Positions 32,801 through 44,399 of a stretch of DNA of 64,000 nucleotides are shown piece after piece (position 1 is the first letter of the stretch; every line of letters starts with the position of its first letter). This DNA is from Apus apus. Taxonomy: Eukaryota; Chordata; Aves; Apodiformes; Apodidae. Where the stretch lies: assembly GCF_020740795.1 (NCBI RefSeq), contig NC_067284.1, positions 103,097,440 to 103,161,439 on the forward strand, read 5' to 3'. The notes beneath the pieces are model-generated. The model did not search any database. It was not told the origin of the DNA and was given only the letters and a program-made list of their open reading frames with translations. The position numbers and the translations under genes were made by a program.

Positions 32801-35800
32801 GGGTCTCCTGGGACAGACATGGGAGAAAGGTGTCTGGTTCTTTGAGGTGATAGTTGAGGTTGCCCTGACAACCATTGTGCTTTTGTACCTCTCTGTTCGT
32901 GGAGGAGATAAGCCTTTCATAAGCCTGGAAATGGTGATGGGAGGCAGAATATTATTTGGGTTTCCCTACCTGCTGCTGTTTCTCTACACTTCTTTTTGTG
33001 TGTGCACAGATCAGCTTTTTAAGTCATAACCTAGCACCTTCTGGCTCTTCCTGAGGAGTTCTATTTTTCCAGACCATAGCATGGCACTGTTTCACCCATA
33101 TTTTCTGTGTGGGAGTATTTCAGGCTGTGGAGTGCCTAGATGTTACTGAGTCAATAGGCTGTGTCTAGCTCACTGGTGTCCAGGTGCCTTACAAAAACTA
33201 CTTTTTTTTTTTTTTTTTAAAGTATTGAATATGAGGCTAAGCTGAAGCAGCTGCAGACTCAAGGCTGTTGTCGAAACTGAATAATGAGACTGAAGCATTT
33301 ATGTTGTTACTCTTTAGCAGGAGAAGTACAACTGAAAGGCAAGAGGAAATCTGAGCAAGGGCAAGGCGAAGATCTTAAGGACTCTCCCAAGAAGAAGCAG
33401 AAGATTTTGGGTAATACAAATAACTTGTAATTTCTAATTACAAGGCTCCAGGTACTTCAGACTTCCTCTTTGCCCAAATGCTATCCTCTGCTGTCTTACA
33501 ATTTTATTTCTGATTCTGGTTATTTTGGTATAGGAGACTGTTCTTTCTTCTCGTTTCAGTCTCTCTAGAAAGTCCAACCAAGGGAGGAAAGGAAGTAGGG
33601 GAAGTGACACGGCCCAGATTTAATAACTCAGGAAGGTTAGAACTGGACCCCCTTGCTTTCTAAACTCCTGCTGCAATAGAGGAGCCAGAGGCGGCTGGAT
33701 CCAGTCCTGTATGTGTACAGCTCAGACTGGGCAGCCCAGGCAGGTTAGGACTGAACCCCCTTGCTTTCCAAACTTCCTTCAGAGGGCCACACCTGGGCTC
33801 AAAATCCTTCTCTCAGACCTGGTCTTTTCCCAGAAAGAGTAAATGTATGATAGTCTGAGTAAAAGCTCGACTGTCCAACACCCCTTGATCAGATTACGGT
33901 GCAGCGACACACAAGGTCTGTTTATAACAAGTAACACATTTATTACACTACTAGGAGTTAATATTGAACAACCTAAACAAAACCACCCGCATATATATAT
34001 ATTAAGGAAAAGGGGATGAGAAAAAAAGGATGAGAGGGAAGGGGGGGAGACGAGAGAGAAAGAGAGAGATAAAGAGGACAGGAAAATCACCAGTTGATCC
34101 TGGATCCAGCATCGTTGGTCGAGCCAATGGGGGAGGGTCGGTGTCAATGGTCAGTGCAGATGAAACTCCCAAAGCCCACCATTGCAGCCCCCTGTTTTAT
34201 AGGCCTAGAATCTTGATTTCACAACGAGTACATGTGATTGAGCTGTAGATGTGTGAGCAGCTGGTGTGGACCTGCGCCCCCTCCGCCCCTGATCATCGTC
34301 GTTATCTCAATCGTTGTTGTTATCTCATCTATGCAGGCCGTTAGGCCATCACTGCAGTTCCTCACAGGAAGTGTAGGCTCATCTACTTCATTTCAATTTC
34401 CAAAAAGGCTCTGGACTAAATAATCAGACACATTGTCGGGATATTAATGAGTAGTTGAAAGCAGTAATATGGGTTTGTTACAGAAAAATCAAACCCAACC
34501 ACTTTAACTTTCTTTTAGCACAGAGGTGGAGGGAGGAAATGCTTGACACCACAGGCCTTTCATGCCTTCAGAGGGTTGTTAATTAATGGTTAGGTGCAAA
34601 AGGAAGTATACAAGTGGTGAAAGTAAGAGCAGGTGACACAGAAGTATACATTTGCTGTCTAGTCTTGCAAAGAAGAGGTTAGAAAAGCCAAGGCCAGCTT
34701 GGAGTTGAATCTGGGAATGGATGTAAAAAGCAACAAGGGAAGATTCTACAAGTGTATGAACAGCAAAGGGAAGACTAGGGAAAGCGTGAGTGCCCTGCTG
34801 AACAGGTCAGGGGAGTTGGTGCCAAATGTGATGGAGAAGGCTGAATTATGCTTCCTGTGCTTGTCTTTCCCAGTTAAAGGAATGCTTGAGGGATCCCAGG
34901 CACTTGAGACCAGAAGGAATGTCTGGAGCAAGGAAGCCTTGCACTCAGTGACAGAAGATGAGGTTAGAGCACTTAAACTGGGCATACCTAAGTCCGATGT
35001 GGCCTGATGGGTTGCACAGAGTGCTGAGAGAGCTGGCTGATGTCATTGTGAGGCCGCTCTTAATTATCTTTGAAAGGTCATGGTGACTAGAAGAGGTTCC
35101 TGAAGACTGTAAGGGAGCAAATAACACTCCTACCTTCAGTGACAGAAGAAAGATCTGGGGAACTACAGGCTGGTCAGCATCATTTCAGTCCCCGGGAAGC
35201 TGATGGAGTGAATCCTCCTGGGTAGCATTTCCAAACACCTGAAGAACAAGGTGGTGATTTGCAGTAGTCAGCATGGATTCATGAAGGACAAATCATGCTT
35301 GATCAACCTGATAGCCTTCTACAGTGAGGTCACTAGCTAAGCAATCTCGGAGCGTCCCTTCCAACCTTAATGTTTCTGAGATTGTTCACAATCTGTCCTG
35401 GGTTCAATTCTAACTTTGTTTTTGTTGCCAGGTACTTGGAAATACATAGGCAGCACAAAGCTGAAAGGGATGGCAAATGTGTTGGAGAAAAGGCTGTAGT
35501 TGAAAGTTGTCTTGCTTTTAAACAGTTTAAAAAATAGAATGGAATATAGTGTGTAAAGTTAAAGATACTGTAGTTAAATACTAGCACAGCTGAAAGACCA
35601 AGAACAACCTCCTAGGTGTCAGTTCTTCAGAAGAGGATTTATTATTTAGAACAGATCAAAAGCTGAATAGAGACCAACAGTGTCATACTTTTCCTTAAAA
35701 AAGGCAGATGTTATTCTGAGGTGTTTGAGCAGGAGCACAGACTTTCAGGCATGTGGAGCAATTCCTTTACTCTCATGGAGGGTCACACTTAATTGCTGTG

Positions 35801-38800
35801 TCCATCAGTGGGCACTGCAGTTCAGGAGATGTGTGGACCAGCTGAAGAGAACAGAGAAGATAAAAAAGCAAAAAGAATAACCCATGAGAAACTACAGAAA
35901 CAGTAAGAGTTGTTTAGTCTAAATAAAACAGGAATGAGTAGAGGAATGAGGCTGTCTCTTTGGTTGTCAGCAAACTGTTAGATTGGTTCCACCATACTCT
36001 GAACAGAGGAGGTTTCAGCATGAAGAGTTCCCATCCCCTGAGCTTTGTCCATGAACACCCCTACAAATGACAGATGCCTGGATGGGACTAATGCCTGCAG
36101 CTGTGAACAGCTATGGGTTTTGAATGGGAGAAGGGAACGTAATCTTGACATTCCTTACAAAAAAAATAAATTAAAAATCGTTCATACCTGCTTGAGTAGC
36201 TTTGAGACAGTAGATTAAATAGCAGCCTCCTAGCAAAAAATCTCTGCCTTTTTTTGTGACAAGGCTCACAGAATTAAGTCTTCTGGTCTTTCTTGTTTGT
36301 GTTGTAACAGGGAAGAAGCAGCAAGCTGGAACACAACAAAACTCCAAAACAAAAGGCCGCTGTTCTAAGAAAGAACCAGAAACCTATGGTGCAGGTAAGA
36401 ATCACAGAATGTTAGGGGTTGGAAAGGACCTCTGAAGATCATCAAGTCCAATCCCCCTGCCAGAGCAGTCTGAAAAGAGATTGGCCCTTCCTTCTTGACA
36501 CTTACCCTTCAGATATGTATATACATTAGTAAGATCCCCTCTCAATCTTTTTTTTCTCAAGACTAAGCAGCCTCAGGTCTCTCAGCCTTTCCTCGTAAGA
36601 CAGGTATTTCAGTCCCTTAATCACCCCGGTAGCCTCCACTTGACTCTCAAATAAATCCCTGTCTCTCTTGAACTGGGGACCCAGAACTGGACACAATACT
36701 CCAGGTGGGGTCTCACTAGGGCAGAGTAGAGGGGGAGGAGAACCTCCCTTGACCTGCTGGACACACTCTTCTTAATACACCCCAGGATACCATTAGCCTT
36801 CTCGGCCACAAGGGCACATTGTTGCTCCATGGATAACTTACCCATCGGGACTCCAAGGTCCTTCTCCACAGAGCTGCTTTCCAGCAGGTCAGTTCCTAAT
36901 CTGTGCTGGTGCATGTTGGAAGAAACAGCACTTGCTCAGAATTGTTTATAAAGCAGCTAAAAGATAAATGCAATTCTGGGATTTGAATGTCAGCAACAGC
37001 TGCATTTCTGATATGTCCATTTTGTTGTTCACTGTTGACAGGGAAGAATTGGCCACTGGCCTTTTGGCATTGCCTCAGTACTGCAGAGCAAGCTTGGAGG
37101 GTTTGTGTGCTCCTAATTGTGTAGTTCCACATGGTTTTACCACAGCATAATGGAACAGCAAAGGGAGATTCATTTTTGGAACTGAACAAAAGCTTGTTAA
37201 AATAGTTTCGCTATAAGACTCATTAAAATATTTATACTTTTTTGCTCAACAAAATTTATTTGCAGGAAAAAACTCTGTTGCTCTTGCTGCCCAGTCATCT
37301 ATTCTGGTAGCCAGAGACCCAAGGAGTCCATCCCAGAAAAATAACATTAGCCTTGACTCACCAAGTGGAATGGCTTGGTATGTGTAGCTCACAGCACTCA
37401 TTAAATACCCCAGTTTTTAGCCAAGTGCTGTTTCATTCACAGACTTTTCCCCCAGCAATCTGGGGAAGGATGACCACTGCCTGTTATTACTGGGTGCAGA
37501 GGAAAGCCTTCAGATCTCCTAAGAATCCAGTGGCTGCTACGCCACTTTCTTCCCAGAACCCATTTCAGTAGTTCGTAGTCCTTGCAGCTTCTGCCAAGCC
37601 TTTGTTTGGCATTTCAAAAAGAGGCCAGGAACTGCAAACCATGCCACGCAGGGTACTTGTGGCTGTTCAGTAACTTGGCTTGATGGTACAGCTCTGTTCA
37701 CTTTCTGTGCTAAAACTGGATAAAGTAAGTGAAGTTCTAAAGTTTTGACTAGTAGTGTGGACTTTGTCTGAAACTCTTCAGTCACATCTGTGACTATCTT
37801 TACTGTGAAAACCCTTTTGCTGAAAGAAAAGTTTATTTTGGATGCTAAAGTGATTGTGTAATAAAAATGAATGAAGGAAAAGTCTACAGAACAAGTGGAA
37901 GAACACTCCTTGTAAGGGAATGGTGGGATTAAGGAGTTTTTATAAAATGATGTCCCAAAAAGAGTGATGTGTGCCTTGTCACATGACACATGTAAAGCTG
38001 CGGATGAGCTAAACCTATTGAAGTGTGGCTGTACACGAGTTTGTTAACATGTGACCTGTTTCCTTCTATGATTCATTGTGCACATGGAAGGGGAAAAAAA
38101 CAATGCTGTTTGCAGCTCTATTCCAAAGCTTTTGTTTTGACAGGTAGCATAGAAGAGCAGTGGTCTTTGGAAATTCAGGACAAAGGTCGAGTTACCTGTC
38201 CAACATGCCGGGCTGTGGTGAGAAAGACTGTGGAAGGACTGAAGAAACACATGGTAAATTGCAGGCAGGTAAGAACACAAGAGGTGAGCAATGTTTTCCT
38301 TACTCCTCTTCAGCTCACTGATTTAAATGCCAGCACACCATTTGAGTTGCATTTAAAACCAGTTTCATCTAATCATGTTTCTAAGCAACAGTCCTTGTAA
38401 GAGGCTGCACTTGGTGCTTCTTGCTTGGCTTTTTGCTGGAGGTTTGGGGTAGTGAACAAAGGTGTAGCTGTTTCGTTGTTCCCCTAAATTTTAGTCTCTC
38501 TAAAATTTCTTCTGTTCTTAGTGGACAGTTACCAGGCCCAAATAAAATGTTCTGTTCTCCTGCTTCTTTCTCCCAAAGAGTTTCCCACTGCTTTGGTTAA
38601 TTTACAGTTCTCATGCACTGTGTCCTTTTTTATTTCTAGGAATTGTTCACATGTCATCACTGTGGGAAGCAGCTGAAGTCCTTAGGAGGGATGAAATACC
38701 ATGTCATGGCAGATCATAACAATCAGGTAACACAACTGCTGTGCATCTAGAAATCCTGCAGGCAGGACAGTCTTTTGTTCCATCCCTGGTGCACAAAGAA

Positions 38801-41800
38801 TCAGAACATAAAGTGGTTTTGCAAATGCTGCAGCTGTTCAAATAGTGTCTACCTATTGTTTTTTCTGGAAGATTTGACTTCTGAAAAAACAGTAGTATGT
38901 TACCAGGGATGACAGGCATGCTACACTTTAGAGGGGGGGGGGGATTTTTATTTAGGTTGGTTATATGTTACACATAAATTGCATTCTCAATGAGATAAAA
39001 AAAGATTACTCATTAGGCTGCAATTTTCAGTCTTTCCTGTTTTGGTAGGAAGTAAGAGTTGTTTTACATCCAGAACAGACTAGGTTACAGTTCTGTACCA
39101 GCTTAGGGGTAAAAGAGCAGAAGCAACAGTTCAGTTCTTGTCTCTGTTTACTGTACAGATACTAATGCTACAACCTGCTTTTCCTCTTTGCTATTACTTT
39201 AAAGAAGGCAGTCTCCTCTTGTAGTTGTGAAGAGTAGAACTTTCAGAAAGGTCACTTGGAAGTTTGGGTAAGGTTGTTTTTTACATGATTCTTAGGACTG
39301 TGTTTTCTGAATTTACAGCTGTACTGGTAAATGAAATAGGCCAGGAATCATGTTCTGGCCCTGAGAAATAGGTCTGTCACCCAGTTCTAACCTTTTATTC
39401 AGTCTAGGTGTAAAATTATTTTAAGGTAATGTAGGAGATAATATACAATAACTCTCAGAGAGAGAATAAAGGGCAACTTGAGCTGTAGTTCAGAGTAGTT
39501 TAATAACCATTCCAGGCAGTTAGCCTGTTAGGTTTAAGTTAGGCTAAGTGGAAATGGTAGGGCCAGTAAATGTTCAAGATGCATGACAGAAATTAGTCAG
39601 TACTTTCCACAGGCAGAAGAGGAGAAAAGTAATTATGGAAATGCATTCCCTTGTCCTTCCCAGCAGCTACAGCTTGGGACCATTCCTTATCAAGGCTTTG
39701 TTCATAGATAGCTATCTAAATGGTAAAACTCTTATCTGCAAAGTGGTTTTCAGGCAGTTTATTCATTTTAAAAATAGTTCCATTTTTCTGGGTTATAAAC
39801 AGTGATCATAGTATTAGATACACTTCTGTAAAATCAAAAGTTGCAGAGATTCAATTATTTCAGAAGGTTTCCTTCAGCAGTGTGTTGAGCCAGTGAGAAT
39901 AACTGTAAATGCTGAACATCTTGTGTTTTCCTTTCATCTTCCTGCTGTGCTTCAGCCAGTCGTGAAAGAGGGAGGAGAGCTGGATGAGCAGCTTGAGCGG
40001 GATCGTCTTCGGAAGGTTCTGAAGCGAATGGGAAAGCTGAAGTGCACGAGGGAGGTGAGCTGCCTGGTGCTGGGTACCCCGAGGCAGGCAGCAGCAGAGG
40101 CAGGAATGGAAAATGTCAAGAGAATTCTGCTGGGCATGCTTTGGTGCTGGCCAAAGATGGAGTTGTTTCAAGATCCTAGCTGTGCTTTAAGACGGAGTAT
40201 TGTAGAATCATAGAATGGTTTGGGTTGGAAGGGACCTCCAAAGGTCATCCAACCAGACCTGGAATGTTTCCAGGGATGGGACATCTGCCACCTCTCTGGG
40301 AAACCTGTTTTTTCCTTATATCTAGACAGAATCTCCCCCTTCCCTCTTTAAGTTGAAAGCCATCAACCCTTGTCCTATACAAGCCCTATTAAAAAAATCT
40401 GTCTCCGTATTTCTTATAAGCCCCTTCAGGTGGCTTAGATGCTCTAAGGTCTCCCCAGAGCCTTCTCCAGGCTAAATAACCCCAACTCTCTCAGCCTTTC
40501 CTCACAGCAAAGGTGCTCCAGCCTTTGGGTCGTTGTTGCCTCCTCTGTACTTGTTCCAACAGGTCCATGACTTTTCTGTGCTGAGGACCCCAGAGCTGGA
40601 CCCAACACTTCTGGGGGAGTCTCACCAGTGGATGCTGGTGGTCACGCTGCTGGGGATGCAGCCCAGGACACATTTGGTTTCTGGGCTGCAAGTGCACATT
40701 GCTGGCTCATGTCCAGCTCATTCACCAGTATCCCCAAGTCCTTCTCTGCAGGACTCATCCAACCTATTTCTAATCCACCAAACTGTGCATCCATCAAACT
40801 CCTATCCAATTTAGAGAGAAGGACATTGTGGGGGACCATGTCAAAGGCCATACAGAAGTCCAGATAGATGGCATCCATAGCTCTTCCTCTGTCCATCATT
40901 GAAGGCCACTAGTCTCACAGGACTTGCCCTTGATGAAGCCATGCTGGCTGTATCGATCCTCCATGTGCCTCAGCATAGCTTCCAGGAGGATCTGCTCCAC
41001 ATTCTTCGTAGGCACAGAGGTGAGGCTGATAGGTTGGTAGTTCCCAGGATCCTCCTTTCTACCTTTTCAAAAAAAGGTGCAGTGTTTCCCTTTTTCCAGT
41101 CTCTGGGGGCTTTATCTGACTGCCATGATTTTTCAAATATTACAGAGAGTGGCTTGACAACTACATCAGCCAGTTCCCTCAGGACTCTTGAGTTGCATCC
41201 CATCAGGTCCCATGGACTTTATGTTCAATTTTTAATTCTATGCATTTTCTTCTGCTTTGACAGGGCTGCACAGGGAGCTTCACAAGCATAATGGGATACC
41301 TTTATCATGTGAAAAAATGTGGGAAGGCTGCTTCTGAGCTGGAGAAGATGGCTATGAAGTGCCACCACTGTGGAAAAGCATACAAATCAAAGGCAGGGCT
41401 TGTCTACCACCTGCGATCCAAGCATGGGCCAGTAAGTGTAATTTGCCATAGTTACCAGGATATTGTGTTGGTACCTCAGCCATACAGGCTTGATACACAC
41501 AAAGGCTTCTGTCTGCTACTTGGATGGGGAACCAGGGGTAGCAAATATTTTTATTTTTCTGTCTCTGGAGTCTTCTGTCCTTGATACTTCCCTTGCAGCA
41601 GCAGCTGTTGCTGTTCAGTGACTAGGATGAAGTTTTTAATAGTATGTCACCATGGCAGGAGTAAACTGTCCCCAGTCTGACCTTTGCTCCATGGGAGAAT
41701 GACACTGTTATGTATAACTTGAGAGGTGCTTATCTTTGCTCTTAAAAGACCCAGCCTTGGAGCCGAACAGGCAGTGCTATGCTTGTTGTCCATGAGAGTC

Positions 41801-44365
41801 CTACAGCGAATGTTGTGATACCCTTTCAGGACCCGTGGCTGCATTAAACTGTCTGCCTGAGCCTGACTCTGTGATCCCCCTGAGCAGGTTTGGGGGTCTG
41901 CCTCACTAGTGGGAGGCACTGTCCTACGTCTGTGACAGTGAACCACAGCTGCTGCAGCATTTTTGTGAGGGATTTGGCAGAATATATATTTACAGTATGC
42001 AGTGTAACTGGAATAGGAACTTTGAAGGAGCCTTAACGTTTTTGGCTTTCATTGCAGGTCACTTTCCTCCATGAGGAGAGAAGAACAGAGAGCTTGAGGG
42101 AAGCAAAACGGGAGCCAAGTGACACAGGCAGAGTTCAGAGGAGATCTGCAAAGGTGGCTATCTACTATCTCCATGAGCTAGCTGGAGAAGAGCTGGCCAA
42201 AGAGTGGCCCAAGAGAAAGGTTCTGCAGGACTTGATTCCAGATGACCGGAAGGTATAAGGCCTTAAAAATGGTGGGCACGGGTAAGGAAAGGCAGCTACA
42301 GGCAGTATGTTTCTCACAAGTCGTAGGCTGCAGGTCACTGCTGCCAGGCAGTGATATTTCATAGGTTTTCAGGCTTCAGAGTTTCTTCATCTTTTAGGCT
42401 GTAAGGGGATCCTAAGGGAAAGGGATGATTTGTGATTTTATTGGGGTAAGTACATTTAGAGGAGCTGTTGTAGTAAAAGTTGTGGGAGGTTTTGGATTCT
42501 GGTATTGTGGGGTTTTTTCAGATTGAGTTATGTTTGTGGAGAGTCAGTGAGATGGGAGAAGATTGGTTGTTCAGAGTTTGGCTGTTAGCACAGGAGAAGA
42601 CACAGCACTTCTGTCTCACAGCCTGGGAGAGAAAGGGACATACTTGGCACTATGTGTAGCAAACATTGCTTCCATCTTTCATTTCCATCTCTGTCTCAGC
42701 TGAAATATACTCGTCCTGGGTTGCCTACGTTCAGTCAAGATGTTCTGTGCAAGTGGAAAACAGAGATAAAGATGTACCGAAGAGTCCACTGCCCAAATGA
42801 GGTAATCCTGAAGTGTTTCTGAAGCCTCAAAGGGGACAGATGTCATGTCTGTATGAGCCAGCAGCTTTCCACAACCCCAAAACTGCAGTTTGTGGGAGAC
42901 AAATTCTGCTTCATCTCAGAATGGTTTGTTAGTGTAACCAAGACCCTGTTTGGTTTGTTGCCATAGGGATGATCCCCCTGTGGATGTGTTTGTCTGCAGC
43001 TTGATGTCAGACTGGTACAGCCTTCACATCCAGCTGGGAGCTACTCCTTTTGGAGGCTTGAGCAGTGAAAAAATGATAGGCCTGTGCCTGTCTAGCAGGT
43101 GTACTAAATCTAATGATAGAAGAATGGAGGAGAAAAGATGGAAATGTAGGAGTTGAGGGACTTTGTCCGGCACAGCTCTTAAGCTTCCTTTTGGAAGCTG
43201 GAAATGTGCTGCAGAAGGCTCATGCATGGCACTGTTGTCCTGGTCAGGCAATGCTTATGCCTGTGAATTTACAATCCCATGCAGCACTCACCAGCCAGAT
43301 CCAATGAGAAGGAATGGCCCCAGTGGTGGAAACTATGGTAGATGTGATGCTTGTGACACGCACTGCTGCACATCTTGCACCTACCTCCTGTCCCAAGGCT
43401 TGTGCTGTTGCCTGAACACCACCTGGTGTCCCCAAACTGATGCCTACAGCCTGTACAGCTGCTCCCTAAGTGAGACCCTTGGTGTGGGAGGCAGTACTGC
43501 TGCTCTGTGCCACTCGAGCAGGGCAGGAGGGATTCAAGTGTCTTGTACTTGCCCCTCTGCTTTGAAGTGAATCTCTGCTGCACTTCAGGCAAAAGGCAGA
43601 CTCCTACCATGATACTCAGGCTTTGGATAGAGGGTGAATGTAATTGTGACAAGACTCTCTTTATTACATCTAAATGAGCTCAGAAGCTGGAAATAATTTA
43701 ACTTACTGAAAGCCTAAATCTCTTTTAATGGTCTTTTTAGCAGAACCTTTCTGGCTTTGTTGGACTCAGTATCTCCCTCCCTCTACCTCTTACCCATTTT
43801 GGAATTGTCTTGCAGTGGTTTCTTGTGCAGGAAGAAGTGGTTTCTTACTAGTTTTGCTGACACTTTTTTAATTACTATTTCAGGGTTGTGAATCTGTGTA
43901 TGGCAGTGTCTCAGGACTCAAATCTCACCTTGGCACATGTACCTTGGTTGGTATCCTTCCTGTACTCACTGTCTTTTATACCAGTAGCCTGATAGTCCCT
44001 GTCCCTCAGGTATCTCCTTGTTCAAGCTGTTGTCCTGCTGTCTGCTAATTCGAGTTCCTCACAATTTGAGTGCTTCTCTGTGTGCTAATGGGCTTGCCAT
44101 TGCAAACAGTGCTCAAGGCAAGCAGGAAGCATCTTAATGGTATGTGTTTTAGTGAAACTGCAGCCCTACCTACCTGTAGATTGACAGCTACAACAGCATT
44201 TTTTCCAGGTACAGGTCTGGAGACCTTGTAATGTCTCATTGAGCAGTCCTGTGCTTTGTGGGCATAACTGCTCAATAAAGTCAGTGCTCCTGTAGCTAAA
44301 GCATTGTCTGATATGCATAAGAGTTTCTGCTTCTTACTGCTGGATTACACCTGAGAAAGATTCAA

Positions 44366-44399
<34 letters not shown>

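Noticed and set aside
43163-43570. 135-codon Cys-rich frame in ZNF512 intron 11
   Set aside because: It has no splice sites in phase, no conserved domain pattern, and an overlapping frame of similar length on the other strand.
43951-43960. GTATCCTTCC as a U12 donor for ZNF512 exon 12
   Set aside because: It would put exon 13 out of frame, and no U12 branch site precedes the exon 13 acceptor.
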